From the NCBI GenBank assembly GCA_036564345.1, contig DATCOZ010000195.1, positions 1 to 6,736 of the forward strand: a stretch of DNA of 6,736 nt, written 5' to 3'. A program made the position numbers and the translations under genes. The DNA comes from UBA6019 sp036564345 (GTDB lineage: Bacteria > Chloroflexota > Dormibacteria > Dormibacterales > Dormibacteraceae). A model generated the notes under the pieces. The model was not told where the DNA came from and ran no database searches. It saw only the letters and a list, made by a program, of their open reading frames with translations. Below, piece after piece: positions 1 to 5,219 of this stretch; position 1 is the stretch's first letter; each line of letters starts with the position of its first letter.

Positions 1-333
1 CAGCGGACCGATCACGCCGACCGCACCCGCCGCGACCAGGCTGGTGTAGGCGGACCCGGCCTGGTCGGCCGCGCTTCGATCGTCGGCGACGAGCAGCCTG
101 ACATCGTGGCCGGCGATCCCGCCGCCGGCGTTGGCCTCGTCGACCGCCTGCTGGGCTCCCAGCCGGATATCGGCCCCGAGGGGTAGGTCGATGCCGGTGA
201 GGGAGGTCTCGAGCCCAACGTTCACCGGCCCGGCGGGAAATCCACCGGCGATCGAGCCGGGAGAGCAGGCGACAAGGACCATGACGGCGGCGACGGCCGT
301 GGGGAGGAACCTGGCTGTCACTCGGGTGGACAT
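1..333 (-). CDS. LivK-type ABC transporter substrate-binding lipoprotein, N-terminal fragment
   Basis: This gene starts at ATG 333-331 and stays open to the left edge, giving 111 residues of a protein whose family is usually about 380-420 residues. A short basic N-terminus and hydrophobic segment end in the lipobox LVAC (Cys23), so the mature protein should be a lipid-anchored extracytoplasmic receptor. After a Gly/Pro-rich linker, the stretch from PVNVGLETSLTG through LGADIRLGAQQAVDEANA and GGGIAGHDVRLLVADD to GAVGVIGPL follows the first lobe of the periplasmic-binding family Peripla_BP_6 (LivK/LivJ): strand 1, the helix with an A-V-E/D-E-x-N motif, a GGI-G turn and a VIG-P strand. Such receptors feed branched-chain amino acids, amides, urea or aromatic acids to a LivHMGF permease. 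The ligand cannot be read from this fragment. The start has only a weak purine-rich leader (GGGCGGTG). The permease genes, if linked, lie to the left of the window. Confidence 0.88.
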   Translation of the reverse strand, partial: MSTRVTARFLPTAVAAVMVLVACSPGSIAGGFPAGPVNVGLETSLTGIDLPLGADIRLGAQQAVDEANAGGGIAGHDVRLLVADDRSAADQAGSAYTSLVAAGAVGVIGPL

Positions 334-360
334 TAAACACCGCCCGGCGTGGTGCCTAAG
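334..360. promoter_or_regulatory. 27-base divergent gap between two starts
   Basis: This is all the non-coding DNA between the minus-strand LivK-type gene and the plus-strand methyltransferase, or 15 bases if the methyltransferase starts at GTG 349. It holds no recognisable -35/-10 pair in either direction and no good Shine-Dalgarno site for the plus gene. The promoters, if both are local, must reach into the first codons of the opposing genes. The regulatory role is inferred only from position. Confidence 0.3.
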
Positions 361-1212
361 ATGTGGCTGGCCTTGACTTCGAAGGAGTACCTCACCGGCG
401 TCTTCAGTCGCAATGCCGAGGCCTATCGGCAGCGGCTGGAGGAGGCCATGCGGAAGGGGCAGGCGGCCGGCCGCGACGCCCTCCTCGACTACGTGCGGGC
501 GCGCCCGGGCATGCGCGTCCTCGACCTCTGCTGCGGGCCGGGCACGCTGACGATACCGCTGGCTCGGGACCTGAACGGCGTCGGCGAGGTCATCGGCGTC
601 GATCTCGCCGAGGGGATGCTGGAGATCGCCCGCAAGGCCGCCGGCGGCCGGAGCCTGCCCGTGCGCTTCCTTCACATGGACGTCGAGCAGCTGCAGTTCC
701 CGCCCGCCACCTTCGACGCGGCCGCCTGCGGCCACGGCCTCCATTTCCTGCCCAACCTCGGCCGTGGTCTGCGGGAGGTGCGCCGGGTCCTCAAGCCCAA
801 GGGGCGTTTCGCGGCCAGCGTCCCGCCCTCCGACGGCCCTGACCCGAGCCCGGCCGTCGTGGCCTTCCGCGCTTCCTTCGACAAGCGGCTCGGGCCGGCC
901 AAGCCGCAGCCCGAGCTGGCGCCGACCCGTGCCGTTCTCGACGACCTCGACCGCCTCAGGGCGGCGGCGCTGGGGGCCGGCTTCCGCTTCGCGGAGACCG
1001 AGCTCGTCGAGGTCGAGACGAGCTGGGAGTCCGCCGAGCATTTCGCGGAGATGAACGCCAGCTGGTGGGCCTTCGCCTCCCGCCTGGAGGGGCTGAGCGA
1101 CCACGTCCGGGGCCTGATCGTGAAGGAGGCGGCCCGCAAGGTCAGGGAGGCCGCTGGTGAGGGCCCCTTCACGACGCCCTCGAGGGCCCACGTCCTCCGC
1201 GCCGAGGCATAA
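361..1212 (+). CDS. class I SAM-dependent methyltransferase (UbiE/Methyltransf_11-like)
   Basis: This is a 283-residue soluble, probably cytoplasmic methyltransferase that uses S-adenosylmethionine. Counting from ATG 361, the glycine-rich SAM-binding motif I, VLDLCCGPGT, is at about residues 53-62. It is followed by the acidic ribose-binding strand VIGVDLAEGMLEIARKA (about 77-93), a motif II-like MDVEQLQF with the acidic residue near adenine, FDAAACGHGLHFL (about 118-130) and the LREVRRVLKPKGRF strand-helix (about 137-150). This is the order of the Methyltransf_11/UbiE fold. The Cys-Cys form of motif I resembles the LDLCCG seen in some quinone-ring methyltransferases, but the C-terminal half (about 170-283, charged, containing a WESAEHFAEMNASWWAF segment) does not let me name the substrate. 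GTG 349 and 352 are in-frame alternative starts; ATG 361 was preferred because it is the only ATG and no Shine-Dalgarno site favours another. The next gene begins 7 bases after its stop, so the two are probably co-transcribed. Confidence 0.85.
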   Translation: MWLALTSKEYLTGVFSRNAEAYRQRLEEAMRKGQAAGRDALLDYVRARPGMRVLDLCCGPGTLTIPLARDLNGVGEVIGVDLAEGMLEIARKAAGGRSLPVRFLHMDVEQLQFPPATFDAAACGHGLHFLPNLGRGLREVRRVLKPKGRFAASVPPSDGPDPSPAVVAFRASFDKRLGPAKPQPELAPTRAVLDDLDRLRAAALGAGFRFAETELVEVETSWESAEHFAEMNASWWAFASRLEGLSDHVRGLIVKEAARKVREAAGEGPFTTPSRAHVLRAEA

Positions 1213-1219
1213 TCCCGGC

Positions 1220-2623
1220 ATGTCGCGGAGCCGGGGGCTCCTGGTGTGCCTTCTTTTGATCGCTGAGGTGGCCTGCACGAATGCGGCCGCGGGCCCGATC
1301 GCCTCGCTCTCCCCAGCCGCGTCGCCGAGCGCGGCGTCCGAACCCACGCCGACCGCCACGCCCGACGCGCCCGTGATCCATCCCGACGGACCGCCCGAGT
1401 ACCGCGCCCTCTGGGTCGACGGTTTCCACGACGGGATCAAGAGCCCGCAGCAGATCGACACGCTGATCGCGCGCGCTCTCAAGGGCAACCTCAACGCCCT
1501 CTTCGTCCAGGTCCGCAAGCGCGGTGACGCTTACTTCCTGCGCGGGGTGGAGCCGCTCGCCACCGACATCAACTATCCCAACCATCCCAACTGGGATCCG
1601 CTCGCCTACCTCATCCACAAGGCGCACACGGCGAACCCGCCGCTCGAGGTCCATGCCTGGATGAACACCTTCTTCGTCGGCCAGACGAGCGCCGTCTGGC
1701 TGGACTACAGCGAGCAATGGGGAAACATCCGCTTCAGCGGGACCAACGATGGCTACGGCTACCTCGACCCCGGAATACCCGCGGTCCGCGCCTACACCCA
1801 GGAGGTGATGACCCAGGTCGTCCGCCATTACAACGTCGACGGCATCCACATGGACTTCGTGCGCTACCCGGACGGCGGCGACTGGGGCTACAGCCAGACC
1901 TCGCTCGACCTCTTCGGCAAGGCAACGGGCCGCACCGACCGTCCGGACCCGTCCGACCCGGCCTGGCAGCAATGGCGCCGCGACCAGGTCACCGCCTTCG
2001 TCAAGGGGCTGCACGAGGCCATCCAGGCGATCCGCCCGACGGTGAAGCTGAGCGGCGCCCTGATCGCCTACGGCAACGGCCCCAGCAGCGACGCCGAGTT
2101 CCAGGCGACGCGGACCTACAACGACGTCTACCAGGACTGGGCGACCTGGTTCCGGAAGGGCTATCTCGACCTCGGCGTGCCGATGAACTACGACCGCGAT
2201 TCCAGCCCCAGCCAGCAGAAGTTCTTCCGCGCCTGGACGGCCTGGGAGAAGGACCTTGGCAAGGGCCACCTCCTGGTCGGCGTGGGAGCCTTCCTGAACT
2301 ACCCGGAGGACACCATGACCCAGATCCGGGCTGCCCTGGCGCCGACGGCCGCCGGGAATCGTCCCCTTGGGGTGGCCATCTACTCCTACGCATCGACCAG
2401 CGTCTACGGAACCGACGACTTCTACCTCGCGCCCAACGACCAGGGCTACCTGCCTCGCCAGCCCTATACGCCGAGCACCGATCCCCAGTACCTCTTCGAC
2501 CGTGCCGTCCAGTTCAACGAGTGGTTCTACACCGCCCTCTCGGCGGCTTCCAACTACCAGGACCCCGCGTTGGGCAAGGTCGTGACGACGCCCATCTTCC
2601 TGAAGCCGGCGCCGATCCCCTGA
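1220..2623 (+). CDS. secreted GHL10 (DUF187/YngK/DigH-like) glycoside-hydrolase-like protein
   Basis: This is a 467-residue exported protein. Residues 1-19 form a signal sequence (basic MSRSR, hydrophobic GLLVCLLLIA) ending in Cys19, which is probably lipid-anchored. The -3 residue is Glu (EVAC), so the lipobox is imperfect. A Ser/Ala/Pro/Thr linker (about 23-53) leads to a TIM-barrel domain of family GHL10 (PF02638). Its landmarks are EYRALWVDGF (60-69), NLNALFVQVRKRGDAYF (90-106), VHAWMNTFF (144-152), YLDPGIPAVRAYTQEV (181-196), VDGIHMDFVRYP (206-217, with Asp207 and Asp212), GVPMNYD (319-325) and GVAIYSYAS (384-392). The E. coli member DigH (YddW) cleaves peptide-stripped peptidoglycan glycan strands, so a cell-wall or extracellular polysaccharide substrate is plausible here but not shown. 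ATG 1220 was chosen because an upstream in-frame ATG at 1157 lies inside the methyltransferase gene and would bury the signal sequence. A GAGG sits 12 bases upstream. Confidence 0.9.
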   Translation: MSRSRGLLVCLLLIAEVACTNAAAGPIASLSPAASPSAASEPTPTATPDAPVIHPDGPPEYRALWVDGFHDGIKSPQQIDTLIARALKGNLNALFVQVRKRGDAYFLRGVEPLATDINYPNHPNWDPLAYLIHKAHTANPPLEVHAWMNTFFVGQTSAVWLDYSEQWGNIRFSGTNDGYGYLDPGIPAVRAYTQEVMTQVVRHYNVDGIHMDFVRYPDGGDWGYSQTSLDLFGKATGRTDRPDPSDPAWQQWRRDQVTAFVKGLHEAIQAIRPTVKLSGALIAYGNGPSSDAEFQATRTYNDVYQDWATWFRKGYLDLGVPMNYDRDSSPSQQKFFRAWTAWEKDLGKGHLLVGVGAFLNYPEDTMTQIRAALAPTAAGNRPLGVAIYSYASTSVYGTDDFYLAPNDQGYLPRQPYTPSTDPQYLFDRAVQFNEWFYTALSAASNYQDPALGKVVTTPIFLKPAPIP

Positions 2624-2633
2624 CCCTGGGCGT

Positions 2634-2657
2634 CTCTCCCCGCCTAGCCGGGGAGAG
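2634..2657. terminator. bidirectional hairpin in the convergent gap
   Basis: CTCTCCCCG (2634-2642) pairs perfectly with CGGGGAGAG (2649-2657) around a 6-base loop, CCTAGC. This 9-bp, mostly G-C stem begins 11 bases after the stop of the GHL10 gene and overlaps the end of the minus-strand lipoprotein gene, whose TAG (2646-2644) lies in the loop. There is no clear T run on either side (only GTTCT on the plus strand). It is therefore a strong-stem, poor-U-tract structure that could end or stabilise both transcripts. The inverted repeat is seen directly; its terminator function is inferred from position. Confidence 0.65.
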
Positions 2658-3525
2658 TTCTGATCCGGGTCAGGTCCGACTTGATCTGGCCGTTGAAGTC
2701 GATCTGCTGCGGTCCTCCGGCCTGGCCGATGGGTACTCTCGCGGCGTAGCTCAGCCGGAACGTCACGCTGCCGGTCGACTTGAGGACCTGCTGGTCGGTG
2801 AGGCCGATCCAGTAGCGGTGGGTGGAGTGGATCGCGCCGGTGTAGTGGATGACCCCGGTCACGGGAGGCGCTGTCGCGCCGGCCGCCGCCGGCAGCCTGG
2901 AGAGGTCGATCGTGAAGTCGATCGGGCCCTCGAGGGTGGTGTCGATGACGGCGGCGTCGCGGCCGTCGACCGCCTCGTCCCTCACGTAGCGGTTGTGGCT
3001 GGCGAAGCTGATCACACCGGCACCGTAGGGATTGGGCCGGCTGTAGGCCTTGTCCCAGGTATCGCCCGGCTTGACCGGATGGCCGGGAAGGACCGGCGTC
3101 AGCTGGTCGGAGCCGGGAATGCTCGGAATCCGGCCCCCGAGCTGCGCCCCGGCTCCCGACTGGATCCGGCCGTCGGCTCCGATCTGGAGAACGACCGCCG
3201 CCGGCCCGATGGTGCTGCTGCCGCCGCCGGCGACGCCGACGACGTCCCGGGTGGTCACCTCGACCGTGGCCGTGCCCGAGTTGTCGACCGACCGGACCTT
3301 GAGCACCTGGGTGAGGGTCTGGTCCGAGTTCAGCGGGGTCTGTTGGGAGCCGAGCAGCAGCATGCCGGAGAGCGTCGTGTGAGCTCGGTAGGTGATCGTG
3401 TCCCCAGCCTTGAAGCCGGTCGTGAAGGACCTCGCCTGGACCGTGCCGGGGAGGGCGCAGCCGGCCAGGAAGAGCATCGAGGCGAGAGCCGCGAAGCACC
3501 GACCCATCAACTTCGATGCTGCCAC
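2644..3525 (-). CDS. lipoprotein of unrecognised family
   Basis: This 293-residue protein is predicted to be exported and lipid-anchored: a short N-terminus containing Lys and Arg, hydrophobic CFAALASMLFLAG, and a textbook lipobox LAGC with Cys23. The mature part is rich in Thr, Ser, Val, Gly and Ile, with alternating polar and hydrophobic residues and almost no long helix-like stretch, so a mostly beta-strand fold is likely. Visible segments are FKAGDTITYRAHTTLSG (about 38-54), a Gly/Ser loop GVAGGGSSTIG (about 97-107), VKPGDTWDKAYS (about 151-162) and IHSTHRYWIGLTDQQVLKSTG (about 232-252). The paired 'GDT' turns followed by strands are like those in loosely defined lipoproteins with a repeated beta lobe, but I cannot assign a family. 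GTG 3525 was chosen because GAGG lies six bases upstream. ATG 3507 is a possible shorter start that keeps the signal peptide (287 residues). The gene is convergent with the GHL10 gene and divergent from the lipoyl gene. Confidence 0.82.
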   Translation of the reverse strand: MAASKLMGRCFAALASMLFLAGCALPGTVQARSFTTGFKAGDTITYRAHTTLSGMLLLGSQQTPLNSDQTLTQVLKVRSVDNSGTATVEVTTRDVVGVAGGGSSTIGPAAVVLQIGADGRIQSGAGAQLGGRIPSIPGSDQLTPVLPGHPVKPGDTWDKAYSRPNPYGAGVISFASHNRYVRDEAVDGRDAAVIDTTLEGPIDFTIDLSRLPAAAGATAPPVTGVIHYTGAIHSTHRYWIGLTDQQVLKSTGSVTFRLSYAARVPIGQAGGPQQIDFNGQIKSDLTRIRTLPG

Positions 3526-3540
3526 AATTGGCCTCGAATC
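3526..3540. promoter_or_regulatory. 15-base divergent gap; carries the GAGG ribosome site of the minus gene
   Basis: Only 15 bases separate GTG 3525 (minus) from GTG 3541 (plus). On the minus strand, GAGG (3535-3532) sits six bases before GTG 3525 and supports that start. The plus-strand gene has no Shine-Dalgarno-like purine run; CACAAT at 3523-3528 is at best a weak -10-like hexamer that would give a very short leader. The promoters are not recognisable and are inferred only from the gene arrangement. Confidence 0.35.
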
Positions 3541-3783
3541 GTGGATTTCCAGCTTCCCCGGCTAGCCGACTCGCTCGTCGAAGGCACCGTCTCCCGGTGG
3601 CTCAAGAAGGCCGGCGACAGGGTCCGCAAAGGCGAGCCGCTGGTGGAGATCGAGACCGACAAGGTCAATGCTGAGTTGGAGTCCCCCGTCGACGGGGTGC
3701 TGGCCGAGATCGTCGTGCCGGAGGGGACGACAGCCGCCGTCGGAACCGTGATCGCCAGGCTCACCGAGGCCTCCGACTCTTGA
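3541..3783 (+). CDS. stand-alone lipoyl-domain protein (E2-type biotinyl_lipoyl domain)
   Basis: This 80-residue protein is essentially one lipoyl (biotinyl_lipoyl attachment, PF00364) domain. It reads MDFQLPRLADSLVEGTVSRW, then LKKAGDRVRKGEPL, then VEIETDKV with Lys41 as the expected lipoylation site. The second half, ELESPVDGVLAEIVVPEGTT and VGTVIARL, completes the flattened beta-barrel. The ETDKV hairpin is the signature of 2-oxoacid dehydrogenase E2 subunits rather than of biotin carriers (which have a Met-Lys-Met type motif) or GcvH. Normally this domain is the N-terminal arm of a 400-residue or longer E2, but here a stop follows three codons after the barrel, with no peripheral-subunit-binding or acyltransferase domain. 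GTG 3541 is chosen because the domain begins exactly there, although the frame stays open far upstream. No Shine-Dalgarno site is visible. The stop overlaps the start of the FAD-linked dehydrogenase gene by four bases. A function as a swinging carrier for that enzyme is inferred. Confidence 0.88.
   Translation: MDFQLPRLADSLVEGTVSRWLKKAGDRVRKGEPLVEIETDKVNAELESPVDGVLAEIVVPEGTTAAVGTVIARLTEASDS
3766..3783 (+). promoter_or_regulatory. GAGG site and TTGA stop/start overlap setting the dehydrogenase start
   Basis: GAGG at 3766-3769 lies 10 bases before TTG 3780. The TTG start (3780-3782) overlaps the TGA stop (3781-3783) of the lipoyl gene, a four-base TTGA overlap equivalent to the common ATGA. 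This supports TTG 3780 as the start and translational coupling of the two proteins. GTG 3792 is an in-frame alternative. Confidence 0.6.
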
Positions 3784-5219
3784 CGGACCTGGTGGCCCGG
3801 CTTCGTGCCATCGTCGGCGAAGCCAACGTCATCGTCGACGAACGCCTGGAGGACTACGAGCACGACGGCACCTTCCTCCAGCACGCCCTCCATGCTGCCG
3901 TCCTCCCGGCGACGACCGAGGAGGTGGCCGAGGTGGTGAAGGTCTGTGCCGAGACGCGCACCCCGGTCACCTCGCGCGGCGCCGGCAGCGGCCTCGTAGG
4001 CGGCCCCGTGCCGCTCTCTGGAGGCGTCGTCCTCAGCCTCGAGCGCTTTACCGAGCTGGAGATCGACAGCGCCAACCTGATGGCGGTGGCGGGCGCCGGC
4101 GTGATAAACGGAGACCTCGACGCCGCGGCGGCTGAGCACGGCCTGATGTATCCGCCCGACCCGGCCAGCAAGCTGATCTCGACGATCGGCGGCAACGTCG
4201 CCTGCAACTCGGGCGGCCCCCACTGCTTGAAGTACGGCCTGACCGCCGACTACGTGGTCGGGATGACGGTCGTCCTCGCCGACGGCAGCATCCTGAAGCT
4301 GGGCGGCCGAATCCGCAAGCGCTCCTCCGGCTACCGGATGATGCAGCTCTTCGTCGGCTCGGAGGGAACCCTCGGCATCGTGACCGAGGTGATCCTGAAG
4401 CTGGTTCCGCGTCCCCGCCACCACGCCACCGCGATGGTCGGCTTCGCGACCATCGAGGACGCCGCCGATGCGGTCCGCCGGGTGCTCCAGGCGGGGCATT
4501 TCCCGGCCGCCCTGGAGATGATGAACCGGGCCGCGTTAGAGGTCGTCAGCAGCTTCCTGCCGGCCGGCTTCAAGCCCGACCACGAGGCGGTGATAGTGAT
4601 CGAGCAGGATGGCAATGACCGCGAGCAGGTACTCCTCCAGCTTGCCGAGATGGTCGAGATCCTGGACGGCGTCGACAACCGCGTCGCCCAGACCGAGGCC
4701 GAGCGGGAGGGCATCTGGAACGCCCGCCGGCAGTTCGGCTCGATCCTCGTGGACCTGCGCAAGAACGTCTTCAGCGAGGACATCGCGGTGCCCATCTCGA
4801 AGGTGCCGGAGATGGTGAGGCGGTTCCAGGCCCTGGCCGAGAAGCACGGGATCCAGATGCCGACCGTGGCTCACGCCGGTGACGGCAACCTGCACCCGAC
4901 CCTGGTTTTCGAGGAGGAGCAGCGACACCTCGTCGGTCCGATCGCGGCCCAGATCTTCCGCGATGCCGTGGAGCTCGGCGGCACGGTCTCCGCCGAGCAC
5001 GGCCTCGGGGCGCTCAAGCGCGACTTCGCGGCCCTCGAGCACAGCGCTGAGGAGATCGCCTGGTGGCGCCGGCTGAAGGACCTCTACGACCCGCTCGGCA
5101 TCCTCAACCCACACAAGATCTTCCCCGAGCAGCCGGCCGACGAGCACTTCCTGGATGCCCAGCCTGGGTGGGGCCGCAAGCTGGCGAGCGGTCGGGATCG
5201 CGCGGAGGTGGCAACTTGA
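3780..5219 (+). CDS. FAD-linked 2-hydroxyacid dehydrogenase (GlcD / D-lactate dehydrogenase family)
   Basis: This 479-residue flavoprotein is close to GlcD in length and resembles it along its whole length. The N-terminal FAD_binding_4 (PCMH-type) domain shows ATTEEVAEVVKVC (44-56), the FAD-pyrophosphate loop PVTSRGAGSGLVGG (62-75), YPPDPAS (124-130), TIGGNVACNSGGPHCLKYG (135-153) and LFVGSEGTLGIVTEVILKL (190-208). The C-terminal FAD-oxidase_C substrate cap shows VAHAGDGNLHP (363-373, with His365 and His372 in the usual metal/substrate positions), VSAEHGLGALKRD (403-415, family consensus SGEHGIG) and DPLGILNPHKIF (437-448). Known relatives oxidise glycolate, D-lactate, D-2-hydroxyglutarate or other 2-hydroxyacids to 2-oxoacids and pass electrons to a quinone, an Fe-S partner or ETF. 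The substrate is not readable here. No GlcE or cysteine-rich GlcF subunit lies beside it; the only upstream partner is the lipoyl-domain gene. The last 30 or so residues (HFLDAQPGWGRKL...) extend beyond the usual end. Confidence 0.92.
   Translation: MTDLVARLRAIVGEANVIVDERLEDYEHDGTFLQHALHAAVLPATTEEVAEVVKVCAETRTPVTSRGAGSGLVGGPVPLSGGVVLSLERFTELEIDSANLMAVAGAGVINGDLDAAAAEHGLMYPPDPASKLISTIGGNVACNSGGPHCLKYGLTADYVVGMTVVLADGSILKLGGRIRKRSSGYRMMQLFVGSEGTLGIVTEVILKLVPRPRHHATAMVGFATIEDAADAVRRVLQAGHFPAALEMMNRAALEVVSSFLPAGFKPDHEAVIVIEQDGNDREQVLLQLAEMVEILDGVDNRVAQTEAEREGIWNARRQFGSILVDLRKNVFSEDIAVPISKVPEMVRRFQALAEKHGIQMPTVAHAGDGNLHPTLVFEEEQRHLVGPIAAQIFRDAVELGGTVSAEHGLGALKRDFAALEHSAEEIAWWRRLKDLYDPLGILNPHKIFPEQPADEHFLDAQPGWGRKLASGRDRAEVAT
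5204..5208 (+). promoter_or_regulatory. internal GGAGG ribosome-binding site for the acetyltransferase
   Basis: A full GGAGG lies inside the last codons of the dehydrogenase gene, 10 bases before ATG 5219. That ATG shares its A with the TGA stop (TGATG). Together they fix the acetyltransferase start against the longer in-frame extension that begins at 5063 inside the dehydrogenase gene. Confidence 0.7.

Noticed and set aside
1169..3499. A 776-codon open frame on the minus strand across the GHL10 and lipoprotein genes
   Set aside because: Its sequence is low-complexity (Arg, Gly, Asp, Pro, Val) with no domain. It is antisense to the GHL10 gene and in a wrong frame of the minus-strand lipoprotein gene, as expected of stop-poor GC-rich DNA.
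1717..3540. Upstream extension of the lipoyl gene's frame (as a 688-residue protein)
   Set aside because: The upstream part is a shadow of the GHL10 gene and of the antisense lipoprotein gene, and the lipoyl domain starts cleanly at GTG 3541.
3559..3568. Perfect 10-base palindrome CGGCTAGCCG just inside the lipoyl gene, with CTAGCCG also at 2644 and 5819
   Set aside because: It is coding sequence (Pro-Arg-Leu-Ala-Asp). The other two copies come from Gly-TAG ends of minus-strand genes; a palindrome this short is expected by chance in GC-rich DNA, and operator function has no support.
3541..3783. Biotin carrier protein
   Set aside because: The modified-lysine motif is ETDKV, typical of lipoyl domains, not the Met-Lys-Met type motif of biotin carriers.
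3507..4499. A 330-codon open frame on the minus strand under the dehydrogenase gene, and a similar one at 4536-5147
   Set aside because: Both are antisense shadows of a well-conserved flavoenzyme gene, with Arg/Gly/Asp/Val-rich sequences and no recognisable motif.
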